NCBI RefSeq assembly: GCF_019933155.2
Contig: NZ_OK052578.1
Span: forward strand, 1-64,000
From: Metabacillus dongyingensis
GTDB lineage: Bacteria; Bacillota; Bacilli; Bacillales; Bacillaceae
Length of the DNA stretch: 64,000 nt
Direction of reading: 5' to 3'
Shown: one piece after another, positions 9,519 through 17,879 of the stretch
Layout: the number at the start of each line of letters is the position of its first letter
Numbering within the stretch: the first letter of the stretch is position 1
The notes under the pieces: model-generated
Database searches by the model: none
Told to the model about the DNA's origin: nothing
What the model saw: the letters and a program-made list of their open reading frames with translations, nothing else
Program-made: the position numbers and the translations under genes

Positions 9519-12500
9519 ATGAAAGGGTTAAAAAGGAGAAAACGGAATTTAGTAGCTTTTTTGATGATTTTTCTTTTACTAGGAACAATCTTTCCTCTAA
9601 AAGGCGGTGCGGTTCAAAACGGAGGATCGAATCCAACCCCAATGGAAGGAAAGGTGGATCCGAAGGTCATACAGGCCTTTGAAAAAAACAAGTACACGAC
9701 TGTGATTGTAGAGTTGAAAAACCAAGCGGATGTTGGAAAAATCGCTAATCAAGCTCGGGAAGAGGCTAAGAAAGTGAAGGCTACCCGCTATCAAGAGAAA
9801 CTCCGCGTCCGTTCAACTGTCGTGTCAGGACTACAAACGAACGCTGAACAAACACAGTATCATATCAAGAATTTTATCCGTCAAAAGAAAGCTGAAGGCA
9901 AACTGAAGGATGATCAATCTTACTACATCGTAAACGCGGTTTCATTTACATCCACAAAACAAGTTTTGCAGGAAATAGCAGCCTTTCCGGAAGTCAGCCA
10001 TATTTACTTAAACGAACGGCACGCTTTGCCTAAACCGAAGGCATCTGAAGTCCAAAAAGTAACAAGTGAGCTACCTTGGAACCTGGAAAAAATTCAGGCA
10101 AAAAAAGCATGGGAAAATGGGTTGGATGGATCGGGCGTAGTGGTCGCAACGCTTGATACTGGGGTGGACGTAAACCACCCGTCGCTTAAGAAGCAATACC
10201 GAGGACTCAATGCGGATGGCACCTTTACACACACCTTCAATTGGCTGGACTTGGTTGGGGATAGTCCTGCTCCAATTGATTCACTTGGACATGGTACACA
10301 TGTGACAGGGACAATGGTTGGCTATGACCCGGAAACAGGCACGCGTACCGGAGTAGCTCCGGGGGCACGCTGGATTGCAGTTAACGCATTTTCAGAAAAC
10401 GGCGCGCTGGATACAGACTTGCTAAAAGCAGGAGAATGGCTTCTCGCCCCACTGGATGAAAAGGGAACTCCTCATCCAGAGATGGCACCGGACATTATTA
10501 ATAACTCATGGAGTAGCAGTTCTACCTTGAATGACTGGTTTCGATCGGTTGTGAAGGCATGGACGGCTGCCGACATTACACCGGTTTTTGCCGCAGGAAA
10601 CGACAGCAATTTGACGCCCGTCGGGCCAGGTTCTATAACCAATCCAGCTAATTATCCTGAAGCCATTGCAGTTGGCTCAACGGATTCAGCCAACCGAATC
10701 TCATGGTTTTCCTTAAGGGGGCCTTCTCCCTATGGCGGCAGTGAAATAAAGCCGGATTTGGTTGCACCAGGGGAAGATGTTCTTTCAACCCTCCCAAATA
10801 ACGAATACGGGTTGTCAAATGGGACCTCCATGGCTGCACCACATGTGTCAGGCGCCATTGCCATCTTAAAGCAAATGCAGCCAAACATGCCGATCGACAA
10901 GCTTAAAGAAACCTTGTATGCCGGATTGATTCCGTTATCCGATTCAAACTATCCATCTTCCCCAAATGACGCCTATGGGAGAGGTATTCTTGACCTGACA
11001 TGTATGGTTAAGAGCGGTTCTAACGGCGTCGGCAGTCTAGTAGGAAAAGTAGGTTATAAAGCTGTCGATAAAAAGAAACCAGCAGCAAGCCATGAGCCTT
11101 TTCCATATGCTTATGCTAATGCGCCTTTAAAACTCTCTGTACAAGCCTCTGACGATTTTGCAGTTTCCGCGGTGGAACTTCATTACCAAGTCGACAGAGC
11201 ACGAGAGCAAACATCAAATGGCACACTTTTTAAAGGCAACTTTAAAAGCGGTTCCTATTCCAGTGAACTCCCTTTAGAACAAGTAAGGGGGAAAGAAATT
11301 ACGTATTACTGGAAAATTACGGACTATGCAGGAAACAGTACGAAAACCGTCCCTGTTCGCCTACCCCTGAAGGAAGGGCTGTCGGTCGGGTATGCAACAG
11401 ACTTTGAAACAGCGCCTGTAGGGTGGTACAGTACCGGTAGAAACAGTTCGTGGAATTGGGGAAAGGTCCTGACGCCCGTCCTGAAAGTGCCTTCTGGGAC
11501 CAATGCGTACGCAACCGCGAACCCTGACTGGAGAAATACCGATGTGAACTGGAGTTATCACAATAACGAGGATTCCATGCTAACTATGCCTCCTATCCAA
11601 GTCAAGAAAGGAAAAGCGGTATTCCTTAACTTTAAACAGACCTTTGGCAAACCGACTTTATTCAAAGGGACGGATGATTACGGTCAAGTGCTCGTTTCTG
11701 AAGACATGAAGAACTGGCATGTGGCTAAAACAAACGAAGAGCATTTAGAGACAAAATGGGAAGCCATTTCTGTCGACTTGTCTTCCTTCTCAGGGAAAAC
11801 GGCTTATGTAGCTTACCGTTTCCATTCGGACAGTGCGGTTACAAATTTAGGGTGGTACTTAGATGATGTTGCCATAGAAGCCAAGCCTTCCGGCGACGTA
11901 TATCACCCCTCCCAATCAACGACTGCATTTGAACCACTAGGGGAGGCTGCAAGGCTGCAAGGCACCCACGAAAAACAAGTTCTTATCCCACTTAGCGCGC
12001 AAATACAGATTGTTGAAAATGGAAGGCTTTTACCGACCGATCCAACAGATGGCAGCTTCAGCATGAAGATGCCATCCGATGAATACCACCTGCTGGCCGA
12101 GGCCTATGGCTTTAAACAAAAGATTCAAACGGCGAGAGTAACGAAAGATGCATCGACCAATGTAAATATACAGTTATCCCCATTAGATAAAGGCGTCGTC
12201 AAAGGAACAGTCAAGAACAGCAAATCCAAAAAAACGATTAAGGGAGCAACGGTGAAACTCATTGAAGACTCCGCTGTCGCCCCGGTAAGAACAGGTGCAA
12301 ACGGCAAATACTCGCTTAACCCTTTTATAGGAACATATACGCTTGAAGTGAGTGCCCCCTATTTTCATACCTACCGGGAACGGATTGAAATTAAGGGCAA
12401 TTCCATCCGATCAATTGATGATATACACTTAAAGCCTTATATCGGTACAGAAGATGAAATCAGCTATGATGATGGCTCGGCTGAAAATGTCTTGTTGGTC

Positions 12501-12968
12501 TCTGGTGCGGACGAGGCCGCAGTAAAAATGTCATTGAAGGATGGACAGGAACAAGCATTGCTGACCGCCGGCCTGTTTTATATCGACCCACGCTGGCATA
12601 ATCCGGGCGGGGAAAATTTTCAAGTTGATGTATATGATGCCACTGGACCTGAAGGAGGGCCTGGAAAGAAGTTAACGGAATCCATTGCTGCAAAATCGGA
12701 TGTCGTTCCTGGCTGGGTCAGAGTAGATCTTAGCCCTTACTCCATTTACGTACCGAAGGAATATTTCCTTGTATTCAGCACCCAATATCCAGATCCATAT
12801 GTGCCGACCCTTGGTTTTGATCTGAACAGCCCGTTCTCAGACCGCTTTTGGAAGCTTTACAAAGGCGAGTGGCTTAAAGTAGAGGAAGGGTCGGTGATTG
12901 GACCATTTGCAGCAGGTTTAGATGCAGCCAATCCGATGATTCGCTCCGTCGTTTCATATGAAAAATAA
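9519..12968 (+). CDS. bpr: Bacillopeptidase F-like secreted subtilisin (S8 family)
   Basis: 1149-residue extracellular serine protease. In order: signal peptide (1-32), inhibitor I9 propeptide (about 50-170), subtilisin catalytic domain with Asp near 213 (ATLDTGVDVNHPS), His near 258 (GHGTHVTG), oxyanion Asn in INNSW and Ser near 435 (NGTSMAAPHVSG). These are followed by a bacterial immune-inhibitor/MAM-like beta domain starting near YATDFETAPVGWYS, a carboxypeptidase regulatory-like domain (GTVKNSKSKKTIKGATVKL) and a C-terminal beta domain. B. subtilis Bpr is longer (about 1430 residues), so this is a shorter relative. The ribosome site AAAGGAGGATTCAA is excellent. The gene stands alone between non-coding stretches. 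Confidence 0.85.
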   Translation: MKGLKRRKRNLVAFLMIFLLLGTIFPLKGGAVQNGGSNPTPMEGKVDPKVIQAFEKNKYTTVIVELKNQADVGKIANQAREEAKKVKATRYQEKLRVRSTVVSGLQTNAEQTQYHIKNFIRQKKAEGKLKDDQSYYIVNAVSFTSTKQVLQEIAAFPEVSHIYLNERHALPKPKASEVQKVTSELPWNLEKIQAKKAWENGLDGSGVVVATLDTGVDVNHPSLKKQYRGLNADGTFTHTFNWLDLVGDSPAPIDSLGHGTHVTGTMVGYDPETGTRTGVAPGARWIAVNAFSENGALDTDLLKAGEWLLAPLDEKGTPHPEMAPDIINNSWSSSSTLNDWFRSVVKAWTAADITPVFAAGNDSNLTPVGPGSITNPANYPEAIAVGSTDSANRISWFSLRGPSPYGGSEIKPDLVAPGEDVLSTLPNNEYGLSNGTSMAAPHVSGAIAILKQMQPNMPIDKLKETLYAGLIPLSDSNYPSSPNDAYGRGILDLTCMVKSGSNGVGSLVGKVGYKAVDKKKPAASHEPFPYAYANAPLKLSVQASDDFAVSAVELHYQVDRAREQTSNGTLFKGNFKSGSYSSELPLEQVRGKEITYYWKITDYAGNSTKTVPVRLPLKEGLSVGYATDFETAPVGWYSTGRNSSWNWGKVLTPVLKVPSGTNAYATANPDWRNTDVNWSYHNNEDSMLTMPPIQVKKGKAVFLNFKQTFGKPTLFKGTDDYGQVLVSEDMKNWHVAKTNEEHLETKWEAISVDLSSFSGKTAYVAYRFHSDSAVTNLGWYLDDVAIEAKPSGDVYHPSQSTTAFEPLGEAARLQGTHEKQVLIPLSAQIQIVENGRLLPTDPTDGSFSMKMPSDEYHLLAEAYGFKQKIQTARVTKDASTNVNIQLSPLDKGVVKGTVKNSKSKKTIKGATVKLIEDSAVAPVRTGANGKYSLNPFIGTYTLEVSAPYFHTYRERIEIKGNSIRSIDDIHLKPYIGTEDEISYDDGSAENVLLVSGADEAAVKMSLKDGQEQALLTAGLFYIDPRWHNPGGENFQVDVYDATGPEGGPGKKLTESIAAKSDVVPGWVRVDLSPYSIYVPKEYFLVFSTQYPDPYVPTLGFDLNSPFSDRFWKLYKGEWLKVEEGSVIGPFAAGLDAANPMIRSVVSYEK

Positions 12969-13081
12969 AAATCGATAAAGCAGGGAACATGGAGAGAAAA
13001 ACGATTCACGTTCAAGTCAAATAGATTGTTGTACAGTTTGAAAATTTATTAAGTCAAAGGGAAAGTTATAGTTTGATTTGG

Positions 13082-13119
13082 GACAGTTCACATATTTAAG
13101 GATAGGTGAACTGTCTCTT
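13082..13119 (+). terminator. Terminator downstream of the protease gene
   Basis: GACAGTTCAC and GTGAACTGTC form a perfect 10-bp stem, followed by TCTTT. Confidence 0.75.
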
Positions 13120-13318
13120 TAATTAGAAATCAGATCGTTAGTTTTAGACTGTTTGAACTTTTCTATTATCTACTATCAAATGGAGTTCATAAACTTATTA
13201 AATCCTTGTTATGAAAAAAAGAATTTAATAGTAGTTTTGTAAAATATTTCGAATAGTATATTATATGTGTTTAACTTTAAAATGGATTTACAGATATCTA
13301 AGGGGCGTGTGGGGAATA

Positions 13319-14236
13319 TTGGAATTGAGACAATTAGAACATTTTATGGCTCTTTGTGAAGAAATGCAATTTACAAAGACTGCTGAAAAACTAAGAATTG
13401 GGCAACCTACTTTAAGCTACCAAATGAAAGCATTAGAAGACGAACTTGGTGTTCGTTTATTTGATCGTTTAGGGAAGAAAATAGCAATTACAGAAGCTGG
13501 TAAAATTCTCCTTGAACACTGCAAAAAGGTATTCGCTAATTTAGAAAGTGCTAAAGAACAAATAGAAGAGCTTCAAAATGTCAAAAGAGGAAAACTAGTA
13601 ATCGGAGCCTTGTCAGGAGATTTAAATCATATTGCATCCACTGTATTGTTGGAGTTTCATTCCATATATCCAGATGTACAAATACAGATTTTCTCTTTAG
13701 ATGATGTGGTTGAAAAGGTTATACAGAATGAATTTAATTTAGCCTTGACGCTTATGCCAGGAAAAGATGAAAGGTTAACAAATATTTCATTATACGAAGA
13801 AGAATTTTTCTTAGTCGTACCAAGGGATCATGTTTGGTCAGATAGAAATGCCATAGATTTTAAAGAGATTCAGCACATACCCTTAATATTAAATCCTAAA
13901 GGTCACTGTTTTAGGCAATCACTTGATGCTGCGTGCAGTGCTGAAGGAATTCAAATCCAACCAATCATTGAATCAACTGATTCAAAGTCAATATTGAATT
14001 TAGTTAAGAAAGGGATAGGGGCTACTATTATATCCAGTACACTTTTTTCTCTGGAAAATGAAGGGGTATTGAAGGCAATAAAGATTAAAAATCCAGCTAT
14101 TATTAGGGAAGTCACCATTGTGCACCATAAACAAAAATACATTGGGACAGCCGCAAAAGGTTTTATTGAATTATTGATTTCACATGTGAATAGAAGCAAT
14201 GTGGGTGTCTTTAATGATTTATTAGGTATTAAATAA
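13319..14236 (+). CDS. LysR-family transcriptional regulator
   Basis: About 305 residues from the TTG at 13319; the longer open frame upstream adds 18 residues with no family match, whereas MELRQLEHFMALCEEMQFTK is the classical LysR start. Residues 1-60 form the winged helix-turn-helix (TKTAEKLRIGQPTLSYQMKAL); residues about 90-295 form the periplasmic-binding-type effector domain (GKLVIGALSGDLNHIAS). It resembles CynR/CysL-type regulators; the effector is unknown. It lies directly upstream of, and in the same direction as, the TetR gene and Ohr array, so it may be part of the same stress-response neighbourhood. Confidence 0.85.
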   Translation: MELRQLEHFMALCEEMQFTKTAEKLRIGQPTLSYQMKALEDELGVRLFDRLGKKIAITEAGKILLEHCKKVFANLESAKEQIEELQNVKRGKLVIGALSGDLNHIASTVLLEFHSIYPDVQIQIFSLDDVVEKVIQNEFNLALTLMPGKDERLTNISLYEEEFFLVVPRDHVWSDRNAIDFKEIQHIPLILNPKGHCFRQSLDAACSAEGIQIQPIIESTDSKSILNLVKKGIGATIISSTLFSLENEGVLKAIKIKNPAIIREVTIVHHKQKYIGTAAKGFIELLISHVNRSNVGVFNDLLGIK

Positions 14237-14267
14237 TGAAATAATGTAATGCCTGTGAACTTTCAAC

Positions 14268-14296
14268 TTGACACTTACCTATTAGTAAGTTAATAT
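14268..14296 (+). promoter_or_regulatory. σA promoter with TetR-type operator in the spacer
   Basis: TTGACA (14268-14273), 17-base spacer, TAATAT (14291-14296). The spacer coincides with the palindrome ACTTACCTATTAGTAAGT (14273-14290), ideally placed for repression by blocking RNA polymerase. The TetR ATG begins only 6 bases after the -10 box, so the transcript may be leaderless. Confidence 0.8.
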
Positions 14297-14302
14297 GTGG
14301 AT

Positions 14303-14866
14303 ATGGAAAACAGAAAAAAACAAATCATAGATTTAGCAATAAAGTTAGTACAACAAAAAGGGTATGTAGGATTTAGCTATGATGACATATCTAAACAACT
14401 AGGCGTGACCAAGGCAAGTATCCATTATCATTTTGAAAAAAAGGAGGATTTAGGGGTTGCCATTACCGAACGGATTACTAATAGATTGCAAAACTCTTTG
14501 TTGTCAATTAAAGATTCTTCGGTTTCAGCAGAAGAGAAGTTAAAACAATTCATTCAACAACAGGCTGAACGGTTCGAGTTTACTGAAATATGCCCGATTT
14601 CATCTTTGCAGACGGATTATGAATCTCTGCCATATATTGTTCAAAATAAAATTAAGGAAGTCAGTAAATTAGAAATCTCAATTCTCAAAGAAATTGTTGC
14701 AGAGGCACAGAATGAAAGAAGCATAAATGATTCTGAAGACCTTCAGTTTTTAGCTGTAACTATATTATCCAGCATTAAGGGTGCATTATTATATCGACGT
14801 GTTCTGGGTGAGGATGTATTAGTCGATGTACTAAACCAGTTAGACCGTTTCTTAAGAAAATCATAA
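14303..14866 (+). CDS. TetR/AcrR-family repressor, probable regulator of the ohr array
   Basis: About 187 residues. The N-terminal helix-turn-helix is typical (GFSYDDISKQLGVTKASIHYHF); the C-terminal ligand domain contains a cysteine in the segment EICPISSLQTDYESLP, as in TetR relatives that sense electrophiles. I use the ATG at 14303 rather than a GTG two codons earlier; there is no Shine-Dalgarno site between the -10 box and either start. Palindromic operators lie in its own promoter and again at 14890 after the gene, ahead of the Ohr genes, so self-repression and control of the Ohr genes are likely. A decayed copy lies at 4852. Confidence 0.85.
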   Translation: MENRKKQIIDLAIKLVQQKGYVGFSYDDISKQLGVTKASIHYHFEKKEDLGVAITERITNRLQNSLLSIKDSSVSAEEKLKQFIQQQAERFEFTEICPISSLQTDYESLPYIVQNKIKEVSKLEISILKEIVAEAQNERSINDSEDLQFLAVTILSSIKGALLYRRVLGEDVLVDVLNQLDRFLRKS

Positions 14867-14880
14867 GAACGGTTTATTTT
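14844..14880 (+). terminator. Hairpin spanning the TetR stop codon
   Basis: ACCGTTTCTTA and TAAGAACGGT pair across the end of the TetR frame, followed by TTTATTTTAT. The decayed copy keeps a more perfect version at 5067-5098, so the structure is old and probably a terminator. Confidence 0.6.
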
Positions 14881-14889
14881 ATAAATAAA

Positions 14890-14907
14890 ACTTACCTTCT
14901 AGTAAGT
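14890..14907. promoter_or_regulatory. TetR-type operator ahead of the Ohr array
   Basis: ACTTACCTTCTAGTAAGT shares the ACTTAC / GTAAGT arms of the operator in the TetR promoter. It lies about 110 bases before the first Ohr start. Confidence 0.7.
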
Positions 14908-15020
14908 AAGCAGGTCGAACTTTTTTACGAGCCTTTTATTCAGCCTACCCGGTGAGCAAAAGCGGTCACCAGTATGGCTAGAGTATAAAATAATCCAATA
15001 TTCAAAGGAGAGTTTCAAAA

Positions 15021-15449
15021 ATGATTAAAATGGAAAAGAAATTGTACACGGCTACTGTAAACGTTCAAGGCGGAAGAGACGGCAAAGCGGTTTCCAGCGA
15101 TGAGAATCTTAATGTGGACTTGAGATATCCCAAGGAATTAGGTGGTAACGGAGCTGGAACCAATCCGGAGCAACTGTTCGCTGCAGGATTTGCGGCATGC
15201 TTTGAGGGTGCGATGGGTACTGTTCTTAGAAAAAAGAATATTAAAACCGAAGGTATAACAATTGCTTCTCAAGTTACGCTCGGCAAGGATGCGGAAGGCG
15301 GCTATGTCCTGGCAATTACTATGGACATCACTATTAAAGGCGTAGAAACAAGCGTGGCTGAGGAAATCGTTGCGGAAGCTCATAAGGTTTGCCCTTATGC
15401 TAAAGCAACTCACGGCAATATCGAAGTAATATCGAACGTAGTTGGTTAA
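15021..15449 (+). CDS. ohr: Ohr/OsmC organic hydroperoxide resistance protein, copy 1
   Basis: 142-residue thiol peroxidase of the Ohr subfamily, which reduces organic and fatty-acid hydroperoxides in the cytoplasm using lipoylated partners. The peroxidatic cysteine is Cys60 (FAACFEGA) and the resolving cysteine is Cys124 (KVCPYAKA); Arg19 (GGRDGKA) and Glu50 (TNPEQLFAAG) are the expected active-site partners. This copy has DENLN at 27-31 and AEGGY at 91-95, unlike the other three (DEKLN, ADDGY). The start MIKMEKK follows AAAGGAGAG. It is the first unit of a four-gene array downstream of a TetR regulator rather than the usual MarR-type OhrR, which is atypical. Confidence 0.93.
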   Translation: MIKMEKKLYTATVNVQGGRDGKAVSSDENLNVDLRYPKELGGNGAGTNPEQLFAAGFAACFEGAMGTVLRKKNIKTEGITIASQVTLGKDAEGGYVLAITMDITIKGVETSVAEEIVAEAHKVCPYAKATHGNIEVISNVVG

Positions 15450-15501
15450 TTAGCACAAAAAGAGTACAAAATAATCCAGTATAAAAAGGGGAGTTCAAAA
15501 A

Positions 15502-15930
15502 ATGATTAAAATGGAAAAGAAATTGTACACAGCTACTGTAAACGTTCAAGGCGGAAGAGACGGCAAAGCGGTTTCCAGCGATGAGAAACTTAATGTGGAC
15601 TTGAGATATCCCAAGGAATTAGGTGGTAACGGAGCTGGAACCAATCCGGAGCAACTGTTCGCTGCAGGATTTGCGGCATGCTTCGAAGGTGCGATGGGTA
15701 CTGTTCTTAGAAAAAGGAATATTAAAACCGAAGGTATAACAATTGCTTCTCAAGTTACGCTCGGCAAGGATGCGGACGACGGCTATGTCCTGGCAATTAC
15801 TATGGACATCACTATTAAAGGCGTAGAAACAAGCATGGCTAAGGAAATCGTTGAGGAAGCTCATAAGGTTTGCCCTTATGCCAAAGCAACTCACGGCAAT
15901 ATCGAAGTAATATCGAACGTAGTTGGTTAA
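15502..15930 (+). CDS. ohr: Ohr/OsmC organic hydroperoxide resistance protein, copy 2
   Basis: Second 481-bp unit. The active-site residues Arg19, Glu50, Cys60 and Cys124 are all kept, so the product should be active. It differs from its neighbours by LRKRN near residue 72 and by TSMAKEIVEEA near 110-120 (TSVAEEIVAEA elsewhere). Its own AAAGGGGAG ribosome site precedes the ATG. No terminator is visible between units, so the four genes are probably read from one transcript. Confidence 0.93.
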   Translation: MIKMEKKLYTATVNVQGGRDGKAVSSDEKLNVDLRYPKELGGNGAGTNPEQLFAAGFAACFEGAMGTVLRKRNIKTEGITIASQVTLGKDADDGYVLAITMDITIKGVETSMAKEIVEEAHKVCPYAKATHGNIEVISNVVG

Positions 15931-15982
15931 TTAGCACAAAAAGAGTACAAAATAATCCAGTATAAAAAGGGGAGTTCAAAAA

Positions 15983-16411
15983 ATGATTAAAATGGAAAAG
16001 AAATTGTACACAGCTACTGTAAACGTTCAAGGCGGAAGAGATGGCAAAGCGGTTTCCAGCGATGAGAAACTTAATGTGGACTTGAGATATCCCAAGGAAT
16101 TAGGTGGTAACGGAGCTGGAACCAATCCGGAGCAACTGTTCGCTGCAGGATTTGCGGCATGCTTTGAGGGTGCGATGGGTACTGTTCTTAGAAAAAAGAA
16201 TATTAAAACCGAAGGTATAACAATTGCTTCTCAAGTTACGCTCGGCAAGGATGCGGACGACGGCTATGTCCTGGCAATTACTATGGACATCACTATTAAA
16301 GGCGTAGAAACAAGCGTGGCTGAGGAAATCGTTGCGGAAGCTCATAAGGTTTGCCCTTATGCCAAAGCAACTCACGGCAATATCGAAGTAATATCGAACG
16401 TAGTTGGTTAA
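15983..16411 (+). CDS. ohr: Ohr/OsmC organic hydroperoxide resistance protein, copy 3
   Basis: Third unit and the closest to a consensus of the array (DEKLN, LRKKN, ADDGY, TSVAEEIVAEA). All catalytic residues are present. The leader between copies 2 and 3 matches that between 1 and 2 almost base for base, which supports recent unequal crossing-over. Confidence 0.93.
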   Translation: MIKMEKKLYTATVNVQGGRDGKAVSSDEKLNVDLRYPKELGGNGAGTNPEQLFAAGFAACFEGAMGTVLRKKNIKTEGITIASQVTLGKDADDGYVLAITMDITIKGVETSVAEEIVAEAHKVCPYAKATHGNIEVISNVVG

Positions 16412-16463
16412 TTAGCACAAAAAGAGTACAAAATAATCCAGTATAAAAAGGGGAGTTCAAAAA

Positions 16464-16892
16464 ATGATTAAAATGGAAAAGAAATTGTACACAGCTACTG
16501 TAAACGTTCAAGGCGGAAGAGATGGCAAAGCGGTTTCCAGCGATGAGAAACTTAATGTGGACTTGAGATATCCCAAGGAATTAGGTGGTAACGGAGCTGG
16601 AACCAATCCGGAGCAACTGTTCGCTGCAGGATTTGCGGCATGCTTCGAAGGTGCGATGGGTACTGTTCTTAGAAAAAAGAATATTAAAGCAGAAGGTATA
16701 TCAATTGATTCTCATGTTACGCTCGGCAAGGATGCGGACGACGGCTATGTTCTGGCAATTACTATGGACATCACTATTAAAGGCGTAGAAACAAGCGTGG
16801 CTGAGGAAATCGTTGCGGAAGCTCATAAGGTTTGCCCTTATGCCAAAGCAACTCGCGGCAATATCGAAGTAATATCGAACGTTGTTGGTTAA
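16464..16892 (+). CDS. ohr: Ohr/OsmC organic hydroperoxide resistance protein, copy 4
   Basis: Last and most diverged unit: IKAEGISIDSHVTLG replaces IKTEGITIASQVTLG, and ATRGN replaces ATHGN just after the resolving-cysteine helix. Catalytic residues are unchanged. The divergence suggests that this is the oldest copy or one that exchanged sequence with another ohr gene. Immediately after its stop the sequence changes to unrelated DNA and a truncated universal-stress gene, marking the right edge of the amplification. Confidence 0.93.
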   Translation: MIKMEKKLYTATVNVQGGRDGKAVSSDEKLNVDLRYPKELGGNGAGTNPEQLFAAGFAACFEGAMGTVLRKKNIKAEGISIDSHVTLGKDADDGYVLAITMDITIKGVETSVAEEIVAEAHKVCPYAKATRGNIEVISNVVG

Positions 16893-16970
16893 TCAGTGCA
16901 CAGGATTTCTTGGTCATACCCCACATTTTTTTTATATTGTTTTATTATAACGGTAGTCAGGGGCAGAACG

Positions 16971-17312
16971 AACGAAACCCATCTGCCTCTTTATGGCGGA
17001 GTATACCCTGTAAGTGCAGCTGGCACTCAAATTATTCAGGAAGAAGCAGAAAGAGCTGAAGAAGTTGAGATAGCTAAAGGTGAAGTTATATTCAGAAAAG
17101 CTAAAGAAGAAATATCTCCTGATATTAAGGTTACTACAGCTCTTTTAGATGGTGACCCGGCAGCATCCATTTGCGGGTATTCAGAAAAGAACAACATTGA
17201 CCTGATTGTTATGGGAAGCAGAGGACTTAGTGGCATAAAGAAATGGGTCTTAGGGAGTGTCAGCCAAAAAGTATTATCAGAGGCCACACAGGCAGTTCTT
17301 ATCACTAAGTAA
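16971..17312 (+). pseudogene. 5'-truncated universal stress protein gene
   Basis: From NETHLPLYGGVYPV to the stop codon this fragment is nearly identical in protein and DNA to the intact universal stress gene at 29773-30234. The first about 40 residues, including the start of the ATP-binding fold (KRILVAIDGS), are missing and replaced by unrelated sequence. The ATP-site motif GSRGLSGIKKWVLGSVS is present but the N-terminal half of the site is not, so a functional product is unlikely. An open frame extends upstream to 16896, but that part has no similarity to the family. Confidence 0.85.
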
Positions 17313-17509
17313 GCTAAAGAGTTCAAATGCTTGTATAGAAAAAAGGTTATTGTCTAAAAATAAGCTGATAAAAGACATCCTTTTTGATATTGATATTAAT
17401 TTTAACAATAAATACAAAAACAACACATATATTAACATATATTTATATGTTAATATTAAATTATAACTCATCTTGATTTTTTTCTCACAAGAACGCTAGG
17501 CTTACCCTG

Positions 17510-17534
17510 AAAAGCTCTTAAAAGGGCTTTTTTC
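17510..17534 (+). terminator. Weak terminator hairpin
   Basis: AAAAGC-TCTTAAAAGG-GCTTTTTT. It lies about 200 bases after the truncated stress gene. Confidence 0.5.
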
Positions 17535-17643
17535 ACGTTTTATTAGGGAAATCATACTCGAATATATATATTAATTTATATGTTTAAAAGAATGATAGAT
17601 TGGGAATCATATATATAAGGAAGAATATAGAGGAGGTAAAACA

Positions 17644-17778
17644 ATGTCAGAAAACAATTTAACGTTGTCTGAATTTGTTAATAAAGATCAATTTGAACTA
17701 AACGATTACCTTACATATTTGTTTCATCAATTTTATGGTAATGTTCAGGATCAGTCGGAAGATAAAATGGTAAAATAA
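17644..17778 (+). CDS. Small hypothetical protein, 44 residues
   Basis: A short frame starting MSENNLTLSEFVNKDQFELN is preceded by a near-perfect ribosome site (AGAGGAGGTAAAACA) and followed by a strong terminator, which makes it a good gene candidate despite its size. The product is acidic, soluble and without a signal peptide or TM segment. No family is recognised. Confidence 0.6.
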   Translation: MSENNLTLSEFVNKDQFELNDYLTYLFHQFYGNVQDQSEDKMVK

Positions 17779-17830
17779 TAGAATGACCAATAAAGTAAAC
17801 TTAAAGGGAAAAATAGTAAAGAAAATAGTA

Positions 17831-17879
17831 TAAGCGACCTTGTTATTCTAATTAGAATTAACAAGGTCGCTTATTTTTG
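17831..17879 (+). terminator. Strong terminator of the small protein gene
   Basis: AAGCGACCTTGTTA / TAACAAGGTCGCTT form a 14-bp perfect stem, followed by ATTTTTGTT. Confidence 0.9.

Larger units (their letters stand above)
14981..16892 (+). repeat. Four-copy tandem repeat, 481-bp unit (ohr amplification)
   Basis: Starts of the four Ohr genes fall at 15021, 15502, 15983 and 16464, exactly 481 bases apart. Each unit comprises a short leader (AGAGTACAAAATAATCCAGT and a ribosome site) plus one 429-bp gene. Units differ by scattered substitutions and have no length change. Confidence 0.95.

Noticed and set aside
14981..16892. CRISPR-like array
   Set aside because: Periodicity is 481 bp with a full coding gene in each unit; these are gene duplications.
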